Below are positions 42,219 to 51,135 of a stretch of 64,000 nt of DNA, piece by piece. Both the position numbers and the translations under genes were made by a program. A model generated the notes under the pieces. It was not told the origin of the DNA and searched no databases. It saw only the letters and a list, made by a program, of their open reading frames with translations. Source of the DNA: Mucilaginibacter sp. KACC 22773 (GTDB lineage: Bacteria; Bacteroidota; Bacteroidia; Sphingobacteriales; Sphingobacteriaceae); the NCBI RefSeq assembly GCF_028736215.1, contig NZ_CP117883.1, forward strand, positions 4,464,001 through 4,528,000, given 5' to 3'. The first letter of the stretch is position 1, and every line of letters begins with the position of its first letter.

Positions 42219-44810
42219 ATGAGCATTTTTGATAAAATTAAAGACGCGTTATTTAAAACCGCGCCGGCGCAAAATACCCCGACGGCCCACAAACTAAGTG
42301 AGTTTGACCAAATAGTTCACAATTCGCGCGTAGAACACGCCCGTAAAAGCAGTTATTTTTATGGCTTAAAAATAAACACCTTATCAGTTTACACACAGGA
42401 AGTTGCTAATTGGCCGGATAAAAAGAAAATTGAATTTATTATTTACTGCCTAAATGAAAACAGCGAATACAACAAAAAAAACGCCAACTATTCATCAAAC
42501 GACAAAGCCGGGCATAACAAAGAAGTAAGACTGGCTTATACAGCACAGCTGTTTAAAACCAAGCTTGCCATTGACGACCATGACATGGAAAGGATTTTAC
42601 AGGTGTTTGCCCAAAACAAAACCTGGAACCACAGCGTGTTTTACCAATGGCCGGTAATAGCCCTCATTAATCAGCTTACCCGGCAATACAGCAAATCGGG
42701 CGTATCCGAACAAATGATAGCATTGCTAAACGGGTTTAAATTAAAAATACAGCAAATAGACCAGGTTTATTGGGAAAAAGACAGGCTAAAGTTGATAGAG
42801 AAAATAGACCAGCTGATATTTGGATCAACAGCATCGCCCGAGACGGTGAAACCGACACTATTTTTAGGTGATGATCCGTTTTCTGCCTATGCCAACCAGG
42901 TTATCCAGGCATTGCCAGATGCTGACAAGCAACTTTGGTATCAATTAATTACCAAAGCTTCAAAAGCTACAGGATCTAAGCCATCCAATAAATACTTGTT
43001 GGAAAGTAAGGAGCTGTTTAAACAATTAGGTGCCGATAAATTTAAAACCGTTGTTAATGGCTGGTTCCTGTTTGTTATTAATTTAAAGGAAGAGACCAAA
43101 GTGTATACAAGCGGTAGCTACACTTACTCCACATCAACATTTTTAAGCGCCATTAACATGGAAGCCATTAAGGGTTTTGCGTGGATGTGCGCACATTTTC
43201 ATGATAACTCCACCCTTAATAATCTGGCCAAACTTGCCGAAAGATGTTATAAAAAAATGCCGGGTATAGGGCCCGCAGCGGCCGGTATAGGCAACGCCTG
43301 CCTTTATGCGCTTTATAAATCAAAAGGGTTGGATGGCATAGGCCACCTATCGCGCCTCAAGCTTCGCATCAAACAAACTAATACCCAACAGATTATTGAA
43401 AAATACATGCAGCAAGCTGCCCAGGAGCAAGGTGTATCTACCCACGAGATTGAGGATATGGCTGTTGACGACCTTGGCTTTGTAAACGGCACACGGGAGT
43501 TTCAGTTTGAAAACTTTACCTGCATACTTAAAATTACAGGCGTTGGCAAATCTGAGCTAAACTGGTACAAAGCCGACGGTGTGCAGCAGAAAGCAGTACC
43601 AACGGCTATAAAAGACAAACAGGCCGCCAGGCTAACAAAAATAAAAGGTATCCAAAAGCAAACCGACCAAACAACCAGTGCCCAGCGCGATCGTATTGAC
43701 CGAATGTTTCGCATTGATCGTAAATTAAGTTTCAGTGCTTTTAACGAGTTTTATTTACATCATGGACTGATGTGTTCCCTTGCCAGGCAAGTCATCTGGA
43801 ATGTTACGCAGGCTGGCAAACCGGCATCGGTAATATGGATAAACGGTAAGTGGCTTAATAACAACAGCGAGGAGATTACACCTGACGAGAATGGCGAGGT
43901 ATCCCTATGGCACCCGGCATTGGTGCCACTGGCCGAGGTACAACAATGGCGGCAGTTTTTAACACAACATCAAATTCAGCAGCCTTTAAAACAGGCGTTC
44001 CGCGAGGTTTATTTACTTACCGAAGCCGAAATAAATACTCGCATATACAGTAACAGGATGGCTGCGCACGTGTTAAAGCAGCATCAGTTTAATATGCTGG
44101 CCAAAACCAGGGGCTGGAAATATTCATTGCTTGGGGCCTACGATAACGGCATAGAAAACGGCATGGCCGAACTACTTTTGCCGGAACATGGCCTTAAAGT
44201 GCAATATTGGATAAGCGAGGTAAACGCCGAAGACGCTTTCAACGATACCGGCATATGGAACTACGTAACAACAGATCAGGTAAGGTTTGTGCGAGCAGAT
44301 AGCGACAACGTTGTTGACCTGATAGATGTTCCTGTATTGGCGCTTTCTGAAGCGCTCCGTGATGTCGACCTGTTTGTTGGCGTGGCAAGCGTTGGCAACG
44401 ACCCTACCTGGCAGGATTCGGGCGGGGTGCCTGCTTTAAACAACTATTGGGCGGCATACTCATTTGGCGATCTGTCTGAGCTGGCCAAAAATCGCAAAGA
44501 AATACTGGCTGGCCTGGTTCCCCGCTTAAAAATAAGCAAGGTTGCACAAATACAGGACAAATTTTTGGTAGTAAAAGGCAAACTGCGGACTTATAAAATA
44601 CACATTGGCAGTACCAACATCCTGATGGAACCCAACGACCAATATTTATGTATTGTGCCAGACAGGGGTCAAAAAAGTCCCACCGAAGGCTTGTTTATTC
44701 CGTTTGAAGGCGATGCGGGCCTTTCGGTAATCTTATCCAAAGCTTTCCTGCTTGCCGATGATGATAAGATAACAGATAGCACCATTACGTCGCAGATAAC
44801 CAGGAAGTAG
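42219..44810 (+). CDS. DUF4132 domain-containing protein
   Basis: A large 863-residue cytoplasmic protein without signal peptide or membrane segment. The N-terminal half is helical and repeat-like (HEAT-like by appearance). The DUF4132 domain shows in about residues 520-700: LVPLAEVQQWRQFL, IQQPLKQAFREVYLLTEAE, IYSNRMAAHVLKQHQFNML and TRGWKYSLLGAYDNG. A conserved C-terminal part (KIHIGSTNILMEPNDQYLCIVP, SVILSKAFLLADDDKITD) ends the protein. DUF4132 proteins, related to MolR, have no established activity; some occur in conflict-type or chaperone-like systems. It is co-transcribed with the small Gly-Gly protein and probably works with it. Confidence 0.8.
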   Translation: MSIFDKIKDALFKTAPAQNTPTAHKLSEFDQIVHNSRVEHARKSSYFYGLKINTLSVYTQEVANWPDKKKIEFIIYCLNENSEYNKKNANYSSNDKAGHNKEVRLAYTAQLFKTKLAIDDHDMERILQVFAQNKTWNHSVFYQWPVIALINQLTRQYSKSGVSEQMIALLNGFKLKIQQIDQVYWEKDRLKLIEKIDQLIFGSTASPETVKPTLFLGDDPFSAYANQVIQALPDADKQLWYQLITKASKATGSKPSNKYLLESKELFKQLGADKFKTVVNGWFLFVINLKEETKVYTSGSYTYSTSTFLSAINMEAIKGFAWMCAHFHDNSTLNNLAKLAERCYKKMPGIGPAAAGIGNACLYALYKSKGLDGIGHLSRLKLRIKQTNTQQIIEKYMQQAAQEQGVSTHEIEDMAVDDLGFVNGTREFQFENFTCILKITGVGKSELNWYKADGVQQKAVPTAIKDKQAARLTKIKGIQKQTDQTTSAQRDRIDRMFRIDRKLSFSAFNEFYLHHGLMCSLARQVIWNVTQAGKPASVIWINGKWLNNNSEEITPDENGEVSLWHPALVPLAEVQQWRQFLTQHQIQQPLKQAFREVYLLTEAEINTRIYSNRMAAHVLKQHQFNMLAKTRGWKYSLLGAYDNGIENGMAELLLPEHGLKVQYWISEVNAEDAFNDTGIWNYVTTDQVRFVRADSDNVVDLIDVPVLALSEALRDVDLFVGVASVGNDPTWQDSGGVPALNNYWAAYSFGDLSELAKNRKEILAGLVPRLKISKVAQIQDKFLVVKGKLRTYKIHIGSTNILMEPNDQYLCIVPDRGQKSPTEGLFIPFEGDAGLSVILSKAFLLADDDKITDSTITSQITRK

Positions 44811-44916
44811 ACTTAGTTTTTAAAACTTAAGTCTTCCTCCTGGTTATCGTTCTTCCTTCGGAATTTCACAAATTTTACCACTCAGGATAACAGCTTTTAG
44901 GATAACATCCTCCCCC

Positions 44917-44980
44917 GCTGAAGTCGCTAACCTCGAACTACCGCCGTAGTCTCCAGACTACAGGATGCCCAGACCGGCCC
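44917..44980. repeat. Intergenic repeat family X, copy 1
   Basis: Contains CTCGAACTACCGCCGTAGTC and the hairpin GTAGTCTCCAGACTAC (44946-44961, perfect 7-bp arms). Related copies are at about 46340, 47750 and 49303. The 44811-45147 spacer has no gene. Confidence 0.65.
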
Positions 44981-45147
44981 TAACCGAACCACCCTGATTT
45001 AGCCCCTACCTCCCCCTTCTTCAAGGAAGGAATCCCACACATCCTGCGCTTTTTTATTCAGCCTGATAACACCGACCAGAAACTAAACGGGGCTATTCAA
45101 TTGGTATGGGAGGCCACTAAGGGCAAAGAGACAATTAAAGTGCTGTA

Positions 45148-46092
45148 CTATTTTTTTTTGGCTTCTTTTAAAAAGAAATCTGTCATTTTATTAAAAGTAT
45201 TTTCATTGAATGTAATCGGTCCGTGCTGACCTTTAGGAACAGAAATAAACTCAGTTAATATTCCCTGTTCTTTCAATGCTTTGGCAAAAAGCTCACTTTG
45301 GCAATAGGGTACAACATTATCAGCATCGCCATGAATTACCATAAAATGAGGATCCGCTTTGTCCAGAAAGGTGATGGGGTTGAGCAGGGCTATCATATCA
45401 AGATTATCGACCGGATTGCCTCTAATAAGCGCACCTTCGGGAGAGTCTGCTCCTTTAGGTTTCTTACACTCATCCATCAGAGCCATGTCAATAGGGCCAA
45501 ACCAATCAACTACCGCATTCACAGAACTGCTGGCTGCGGTATAATTTCCTACGTCTCCTTCTATGTCAACCTTCACTTTCCCCACTGTAAATTCTTTAAC
45601 AGAATTTGATGTTCCGGCGAGCGAGGCAAGATGTCCACCTGATGAATAGCCTGTAATGCCAATAAATGAAGCATCAATTTGATATTTACCAGCATTTGCC
45701 CTTATATATCGTACCGCAGCTTTCACATCATTGATTTGGGCTGGGTAAGGAGCATCGCCACTTGACCTGTGGTTAATGGCTATAACCGCAAAACCGCTGT
45801 CAAGCAATGGTTTTCCAAGGGCATCAAACGCAGCTTGTTTCAAATTATTGCCATACCATGCGCTACCGTATATTACAATAATTGCCTTATAGGTGGGTTT
45901 TGCTGCGTTAGGCAAATGGATGTCGAGGTTATGATACTCTTTGCCATCATCGGCATAATTCAAATTGAGCCATTGCTTAACCGGAACAATTACGCTATCT
46001 TTTTGAGTGGTTTCTTTTGTTAATTGCTGATTTTTTTTGCAGTTAAAAAAAAATATAATAAGAACTGAAAAGGCTAATTTTAAAGTGGTCAT
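45148..46092 (-). CDS. Lipoprotein alpha/beta hydrolase (BD-FAE-like esterase)
   Basis: A 314-residue lipoprotein (FFFNCKK, Cys at about 18). The alpha/beta-hydrolase core has the nucleophile elbow GYSSGGH, the Asp in HGDADNVVP and the His in KGQHGPI. The oxyanion region reads IVIYGSAWYGN rather than HGGG. AAVRYIRANAGKYQID before the elbow is typical of the COG0657/BD-FAE esterase group. It would hydrolyse carboxyl esters, such as acetylated or feruloylated sugars, outside the inner membrane. No glycosidase is next to it, so its substrate is open. Confidence 0.85.
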   Translation of the reverse strand: MTTLKLAFSVLIIFFFNCKKNQQLTKETTQKDSVIVPVKQWLNLNYADDGKEYHNLDIHLPNAAKPTYKAIIVIYGSAWYGNNLKQAAFDALGKPLLDSGFAVIAINHRSSGDAPYPAQINDVKAAVRYIRANAGKYQIDASFIGITGYSSGGHLASLAGTSNSVKEFTVGKVKVDIEGDVGNYTAASSSVNAVVDWFGPIDMALMDECKKPKGADSPEGALIRGNPVDNLDMIALLNPITFLDKADPHFMVIHGDADNVVPYCQSELFAKALKEQGILTEFISVPKGQHGPITFNENTFNKMTDFFLKEAKKK

Positions 46093-46242
46093 TTAGTATA
46101 ATTTAGATCAAAAATATTACTATTATTCCGTATGCTCAGGCTTCACCAAAAATAAAATAACCCTGTTGTTCATAGAGTTCCCCTCTCTACCGCAGGTCCA
46201 CCTTTGTGGTCCGCGTGCTAAGTATACGCCATACATAACCCA

Positions 46243-46269
46243 GAGATTGCTTCGTCCCTCGCAATGACA
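46243..46269. repeat. Arm of the nhaA-upstream inverted repeat family
   Basis: GATTGCTTCGTCCCTCGCAA is nearly the right arm of the 28194-28292 inverted repeat (one base differs). The opposite arm is missing here. Confidence 0.75.
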
Positions 46270-46339
46270 TGGTGGTGATAACAATTAGTATAATGCCCAA
46301 AAAGCCACCTAAGGCCGGCCCTGTCAACTAAGCGTTTCT

Positions 46340-46420
46340 GACAGCGGCTAACCTCGTTGTCCGTAGAGTTCTCTGTCTTCGAATTATTATGCCCGTAGCC
46401 TCCACACTAAGGTGCCTACT
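46340..46420. repeat. Intergenic repeat family X, copy 2
   Basis: Contains GGCTAACCTCGTTGTCC and TTCGAATTATTATGCCCG TAGCC, with the same order as copies 1 and 3. The 46093-46532 spacer otherwise shows only the arm at 46243 and no gene. Confidence 0.6.
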
Positions 46421-46532
46421 CCCGCTACCATAATCAAGTAGCAAAAAGCGTTCATACAATGCTTGTTTAAAAATCGGGATAAGGAAGATACCTTATTGAG
46501 AAAAGCTAACGTTTTGTACTATCTTTATTTTA

Positions 46533-47690
46533 ATGAAACAACGTATCCAGTCGGTAGACATCGTGCGCGGATTAATCATGATTATCATGACGCTTGACCA
46601 TGCCCGCGATTTTTTGCACCTGGCCGGGCCGCCCCCGCTTGATGTACAGCGCACCACGGTGATACTGTTTTTTACGCGCTGGATAACACATTTTTGCGCA
46701 CCCACCTTTGTTTTTTTGAGCGGCGTATCGGCATGCCTTGCCGCGCAACGCCGAACAACCGGCCAAATGACCACTTTTTTACTAAAACGAGGTGCCTGGC
46801 TCATATTATCCGACCTGGTAATTATCAGCCTCATCTTTAGCTTTGATGTGCATTACCATTTCCCGGTGCTGGAGGTTTTGTGGGCCATTGGCTTTGGCAT
46901 GATTATTTTGGCCTTACTGATTCGGGCACCTAAAACAATTATAGCCGTGGTTGCAATACTGATTATTGCCAGCCATAATTTACTTGACAACGTTGATTTG
47001 CCTAAAAGCGGCACGCCTGGCAACCTTACTACGCTATTATTGAATGGCGTAGGGGCATTTATCCCTATCGGCGCCAACCGGTTTATTTTCGCTATTTATG
47101 CCGCCATTCCGTGGACGGGGGCTTTATTGTTAGGCTACGTTTTTGGCCATCTGTACAAAAAGGGCTATAATGCGGCAAAGCGGCAGAAAATATTAAAGCT
47201 TTCGGGCTGCGCCTTGATTGTGCTGTTTGTTACCTTGCGGCTCATCAACCATTACGGCGACCCTGCGCCCTGGGCCGTTCAGCGGAATACGGCGCATACC
47301 TTGCTTTCGTTCCTGAACGTGAGAAAGCAAACGCCCTCGCTCCTGTTTATGTTGATGACGCTTGGGCCGGTATTGCTATTGTTGTCGGTTACCGAGGGCA
47401 CAAGCAACCGCGTTACCCGGTTTTGTACTGTATATGGCAATGTGCCTTACTTTTATTTTATCGCACATTTGGTGTTGCTGCGCATAATCAATGTAGCGGG
47501 CGTTATAATGGCCGGTATTCCGTTTGACTTTCAGAAGCCTACACCGGTATGGGCCGCGCCGGGTTTCGGTATTCCGCTTTGGGGGGTGTACCTGTGCTGG
47601 ATAACCGTTATTGCGCTGATGTATTACCCCTGCCGTCACTATGGCCGATATAAGCAAACACACAGCGGATGGTGGTTATCCTTTATATAG
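46533..47690 (+). CDS. DUF1624 membrane protein (heparan-alpha-glucosaminide N-acetyltransferase-like)
   Basis: A 385-residue membrane protein with about ten hydrophobic segments. It begins SVDIVRGLIMIIMTLDHARDF, the recognised start of the DUF1624/HGSNAT catalytic-like family (the His in LDH is the candidate catalytic residue). It continues with FFTRWITHFCAPTFVFLSGVSACLA. Members probably move acyl groups from acyl-CoA across the membrane to a sugar or other acceptor; the bacterial substrate is unknown. It appears to be a single gene. Confidence 0.85.
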   Translation: MKQRIQSVDIVRGLIMIIMTLDHARDFLHLAGPPPLDVQRTTVILFFTRWITHFCAPTFVFLSGVSACLAAQRRTTGQMTTFLLKRGAWLILSDLVIISLIFSFDVHYHFPVLEVLWAIGFGMIILALLIRAPKTIIAVVAILIIASHNLLDNVDLPKSGTPGNLTTLLLNGVGAFIPIGANRFIFAIYAAIPWTGALLLGYVFGHLYKKGYNAAKRQKILKLSGCALIVLFVTLRLINHYGDPAPWAVQRNTAHTLLSFLNVRKQTPSLLFMLMTLGPVLLLLSVTEGTSNRVTRFCTVYGNVPYFYFIAHLVLLRIINVAGVIMAGIPFDFQKPTPVWAAPGFGIPLWGVYLCWITVIALMYYPCRHYGRYKQTHSGWWLSFI

Positions 47691-47749
47691 GATTGGGATA
47701 CCTGGTTGTCGCAAATCAGCAAAAAAACCGCCCAGGCAGGCCAGGCCCA

Positions 47750-47812
47750 CGCTGTTCGATTCTCTGACTTCGAATTACTATGCCCGTAGTCACCAGCCTA
47801 CAGGGTGCCTAA
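47750..47812. repeat. Intergenic repeat family X, copy 3
   Basis: Contains GACTTCGAATTACTATGCCC, CCCGTAG and CTACAGGG with an imperfect hairpin, matching copies 1 and 2 in order. It lies between converging genes. Confidence 0.65.
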
Positions 47813-47934
47813 AACAATCGATACCAGGACAATTTAGAAGTGATATAACCCGGTAAACCAGACCAGGTCCGACATGAATGCGCCAGCCCCGGCCTCTTCG
47901 CTTTGCGCAAATACGGTGTATAAGTATAACCCTG

Positions 47935-49179
47935 TTAAATAATAAACCAAAATATAGTTCCATTTACCCCATTATCCGTTACACCAATTTGCCCGCCATG
48001 CGCTGCTATAATTTGGGAAGAAATATATAAGCCCAAACCAATGCCTGAGTATTTTTGGGATGTATTTTCAACCCTGAAAAATCTGTCGAAAATATTATCT
48101 TTTTTATCGTCCGGAATTCCAATTCCCCGGTCGGCCACACTTAGTTTGATCTTTCCATTATCAACGGAGCTGATATTTACTTCTACTAAAGTATGCTCTG
48201 GCGAGTATTTAAAAGCATTTGTCAGGAAATTGCATAGCACCTGGTCAATCCGGTTGTAATCTGCAAATACCGTTAGGTTTTCATCTCCCTGTATAGTAAC
48301 CTGGTGCATTCCATCCACCGATTGGCATTGCTCAACACATTCGGCAGCCATTTTCATAATATTGAAGTCTTCTTTGTGTAATTGCAACTGTCCGGCCTGT
48401 ATACGGGTTACATCAAGCAATTCATCAATTAAACTGGTGAGCTTGTTAATTTGTTTGGATGAACGGTGTACAAAAGGCGCAATAACAGCCAGCTCATCAT
48501 TTTGGGCCAAAATTCGCTCGAGCACCTGCAAAGATGCTTTTACGGTAGTTATGGGTGTTTTTAACTCGTGGCTTGCTATACTCATAAATTCGTCTTTTTT
48601 TGCCATCAAATCTTCTGCGGCCTTCGTCAGTACCTGCTGGTGACGGCTTTGTTCTTCTGCCCTTTTCCGTTCCTCAATTTCAGCCTCCAATTCGTCGAGT
48701 GTTCTTAAGCGGTAAATCATCGGAAGCAATCTGTATAATGCGAAAACCGTAAACACAGATATAATTGCAGTGAATAACCTGACCAGGGCACTAAGACGGT
48801 AAGCCGGCCACCAAAATATAATAGCATCTAATAAATGGGTAGTGCCGCACAACAGGATAAAACCAATAAAAAGCCAAAGTATTTTAGGGAAAGGAATATC
48901 CTTCCGTTTACTGATAATCCGGAAAAGCAGGAAGGGGATTGCGAAGTATGCTGCCCAGATAGCCATGTCTGACAATATATATAACCATCCATGAAAATCA
49001 GACCAGTTGCCGCAATGCCATCTTGCGGGCCAATCGGCAGTATCAAAAAGTTTTGCAAAAAAACTTTTTACCTGGCTTATAAATCCGCCGTTGCCCAAAT
49101 CGGGCTGTATGCGGTGAGTATAACATGATGGGCCACACTTTACGGGCACTTTATTTACCAGGCTTACTTTATCTTTCAT
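47935..49179 (-). CDS. Sensor histidine kinase with ethylene-receptor-type (ETR1-like) transmembrane sensor domain
   Basis: A 414-residue kinase. Residues about 60-160 form three membrane helices with the plant ETR1 ethylene-binding pattern: D71 and Y78 in LSDMAIWAAYFAIP, and C111/H115 in LLCGTTHL. The D-Y spacing (7), D-C spacing (40) and C-H spacing (4) equal ETR1 D25, Y32, C65, H69; C and H bind the copper cofactor there. A coiled linker (about 155-190) leads to the histidine kinase: H204 in SIASHELKTP, N-box NFLTNAFKYS, and G-boxes DRGIGIPDD and GIGLGLYI. No GAF or receiver domain is present and no response regulator is adjacent. It may sense ethylene or another small unsaturated or copper ligand. 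ETR1 E38 is Leu here. Confidence 0.85.
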   Translation of the reverse strand: MKDKVSLVNKVPVKCGPSCYTHRIQPDLGNGGFISQVKSFFAKLFDTADWPARWHCGNWSDFHGWLYILSDMAIWAAYFAIPFLLFRIISKRKDIPFPKILWLFIGFILLCGTTHLLDAIIFWWPAYRLSALVRLFTAIISVFTVFALYRLLPMIYRLRTLDELEAEIEERKRAEEQSRHQQVLTKAAEDLMAKKDEFMSIASHELKTPITTVKASLQVLERILAQNDELAVIAPFVHRSSKQINKLTSLIDELLDVTRIQAGQLQLHKEDFNIMKMAAECVEQCQSVDGMHQVTIQGDENLTVFADYNRIDQVLCNFLTNAFKYSPEHTLVEVNISSVDNGKIKLSVADRGIGIPDDKKDNIFDRFFRVENTSQKYSGIGLGLYISSQIIAAHGGQIGVTDNGVNGTIFWFII

Positions 49180-49201
49180 ATCGAAAAAACATTTCTGTTT
49201 A

Positions 49202-49209
49202 CAAAACTA
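49202..49209 (-). promoter_or_regulatory. Putative -7 element for the ethylene-receptor-like kinase
   Basis: TAGTTTTG on the minus strand fits TAnnTTTG, 22 bp before the ATG at 49179. The -33 element is not clear. Confidence 0.4.
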
Positions 49210-49302
49210 AAGATAGTATTCCCGCCGATTTTTCCAATGGCCGTTAAGCCATTTTAGCTTCTGGTTGTTGGTATCGGAGCACCGGCCAAAGCTGTTATTT
49301 TA

Positions 49303-49360
49303 CCCGCTGTTCGAGGTCCGACTTCGGATTACTATGTCTTTTTCTGCAGACTAACGGGTT
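49303..49360. repeat. Intergenic repeat family X, copy 4 (degenerate)
   Basis: Contains CGAGGTCCGACTTCGGATT followed by ACTATG and AGACTAACGGG. It shares order with copy 3. It lies in the 49180-49520 spacer, which has no gene. Confidence 0.5.
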
Positions 49361-49440
49361 TATTCAAACGGGATTGCCGTTCGTCCTTCAGCATATTTTT
49401 TGGAAAGCCAAAGCGTCAAACGCCCTCTAACGATATCAAC

Positions 49441-49478
49441 AAAAAAAGCCCATACCCTGTATAACCAGGATATGGGCT
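49441..49478 (-). terminator. Terminator after the DinB-family gene
   Basis: Minus strand AGCCCATA (49478-49471) and TATGGGCT (49454-49447) form an 8-bp stem with further pairing inside, followed by a T7 run (49447-49441). Confidence 0.8.
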
Positions 49479-49520
49479 CCTAAAACTTACTCCTATGTGA
49501 ACTTTTAAAGCGCCTGCCCG

Positions 49521-50138
49521 TTATTTGGGGAACCCAACATCCCCCTTTACCTCGTTTATTTGTTGGGTATGGCGATTACTGTGGGCTGCTATCAGCAGGA
49601 TAAACTGGTAACTATCGTAAGTGCCAACAGGCAATACCAACACGTGGTTGCGCAGGTCTGTTTTGGTGTTTTTTATGAGGTCTATCAGCTTTTCGCGATT
49701 AGATCTGAATGCGGCGAGCGCTTCGGTAACGGTTTTGTAGGGCGAATTTGCCGGCTCAAGCGCGGCGAAGGTTTTGGATTTATGTGTGCGATCTTCCACG
49801 GCCTTTATGAGGTCGTCGTCGGTAAATTTAATACCGGCCCGTTTTTCGGGGTTAGCCGGTTGCGCTAAGGTAGGTTCGGCCATGGCCCAGAGTTCTTTTT
49901 CGGCGGCGGCAATATGTTTAATACAGTCGGCCACGCTCCATTTATCAGCAGCGGGCTTAAAGTTTAACTGGGCCGCGCTCAAACCTTTAACGGCATCAAA
50001 AACGCCAGATTCGGTTTGGGTGAGCAATTGCGTAGCTTTTTCTCTTTCTTGTGGGGTTATCATGTTGCTTGTTTGTTGTTGCGCGCTGCATTGGTATGCT
50101 GTAAAGCTTAGCAAGGCGAGGATGATGATACGTTTCAT
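49521..50138 (-). CDS. Secreted DinB family protein
   Basis: A 205-residue protein with a signal peptide (MKRIIILALLSFTAYQCSAQQ). The mature part is a DinB/YfiT-like four-helix bundle with metal-ligand candidates at VADCIKHIAAAEKELW (His) and LLIAAHSNRHTQQINEV (two His). DinB-fold proteins are often thiol-dependent S-transferases or of unknown activity; export is common in Bacteroidota. A terminator follows it and a PEP-mutase-like gene precedes it by 33 bp, so the two may be co-transcribed. No known partner suggests the substrate. Confidence 0.85.
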   Translation of the reverse strand: MKRIIILALLSFTAYQCSAQQQTSNMITPQEREKATQLLTQTESGVFDAVKGLSAAQLNFKPAADKWSVADCIKHIAAAEKELWAMAEPTLAQPANPEKRAGIKFTDDDLIKAVEDRTHKSKTFAALEPANSPYKTVTEALAAFRSNREKLIDLIKNTKTDLRNHVLVLPVGTYDSYQFILLIAAHSNRHTQQINEVKGDVGFPK

Positions 50139-50170
50139 GGATTGAAGTATAAAATTTATAATTTTTTACC

Positions 50171-50914
50171 CTAATACAAGGGCATGAGTGATTGCGAAGT
50201 ATTTACTTGTTTAATTAGCTGCTCCAGGTGCCCATAAGCCGCCCTATAAGGAAAAACTGCCATACTGATCCTTTTTACACCGGCAATTTGCAATGCCTCA
50301 ACAGTAGCCAAATTTGGGTTACCAACAACATTAACAGGGAGGGAAACCGCCATGCTGATTTGTTTAATAACTGCGGCATCGCCTATGCCGGTAACAAAAA
50401 GGCCATCTGCGCCGGCATCGCGGTAAAGCCCTGCCCTAAGGATAACGGTTTCGAGCGGCGAGGCCAGTTTTTGCAGGTAAACATCAGTGCGGGCATTTAT
50501 AAAAAGCTGCTGGTTGGTTTTGGCAAGGTAGTTTTTGATGCTATCCAGTTTACGCAAATAAACATCCTGGCCCTGGGCGTCCTCCAGATTAATGCCAACA
50601 ACCCCAATATCCAGCAGCTGCTGAATTTGTTCATTGATAACCACCAGATCATTACTATACCCTCTCTCAAAATCGACCGACAGTGGAAGATCTGTTGAGG
50701 CTTTGATCCTTTGAACAATGTAGAGCAATTCATTAAAAGGAATCTGCTCGCCATCGGCATAGCCCATTGATTCGGCAATTGCGCCACTTGAAGTACCTAT
50801 CGCCTCAAAACCGGCAACTTGTATCAGCCGCGCGCTTTTGGCATTCCAGGCGTTACCTAATAAAAACGGAACCGGCTGATGATGCAGCTGGTAAAAGGTT
50901 TGGTAATGAGTCAT
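50171..50914 (-). CDS. Isocitrate lyase / PEP mutase superfamily enzyme
   Basis: A 247-residue cytoplasmic TIM-barrel protein of the isocitrate lyase/PEP phosphonomutase superfamily. Visible blocks are LLGNAWNAKSARLIQVAGFEAIGTSSGAIAESMGY, DLPLSVDFERGYS, VGINLEDAQG and FINARTDVYLQ. The group acts on 2-oxo acids: C-C lyases such as methylisocitrate lyase or oxaloacetate decarboxylase, and C-P mutases. The mutase motif EDK-X5-NS is absent, so phosphonate synthesis is unlikely. A substrate cannot be assigned. It probably shares a transcript with the DinB-family gene. Confidence 0.85.
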   Translation of the reverse strand: MTHYQTFYQLHHQPVPFLLGNAWNAKSARLIQVAGFEAIGTSSGAIAESMGYADGEQIPFNELLYIVQRIKASTDLPLSVDFERGYSNDLVVINEQIQQLLDIGVVGINLEDAQGQDVYLRKLDSIKNYLAKTNQQLFINARTDVYLQKLASPLETVILRAGLYRDAGADGLFVTGIGDAAVIKQISMAVSLPVNVVGNPNLATVEALQIAGVKRISMAVFPYRAAYGHLEQLIKQVNTSQSLMPLY

Positions 50915-50936
50915 ACCTTATCTTATATATTTTATA

Positions 50937-50944
50937 CAAACTTA
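50937..50944 (-). promoter_or_regulatory. Putative -7 element for the PEP-mutase-family gene
   Basis: TAAGTTTG on the minus strand fits TAnnTTTG and lies 22 bp before the ATG at 50914. No -33 element at standard spacing. Confidence 0.4.
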
Positions 50945-51037
50945 TGTTGTTTCCGGCAATTAAAAGGGTGCAAATTAGACATTATGGCGGGCCGATTTGG
51001 ACATTGGTAGTTGGCGAAATTACAGCTACTTCAAACT

Positions 51038-51066
51038 AAAAAAGCCGCCCTGGTAACAGGACGGCT
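51038..51066 (-). terminator. Terminator after the second susD
   Basis: Minus strand AGCCGTCCTG (51066-51057), loop TTAC, CAGGGCGGCT (51052-51043), then a T-run. It ends the sigma/FecR-associated SusCD unit. Confidence 0.8.
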
Positions 51067-51135
51067 CATACATGTACTTATGTCAAGTGCTGCATCACAT
51101 TGGTGTTATTCGGTGTAATGCCGTTTTGCATTTTC

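Noticed and set aside
50171..50914. Phosphonate biosynthesis by the PEP-mutase-like gene
   Set aside because: The mutase motif is absent and no phosphonopyruvate decarboxylase or aminotransferase is nearby.
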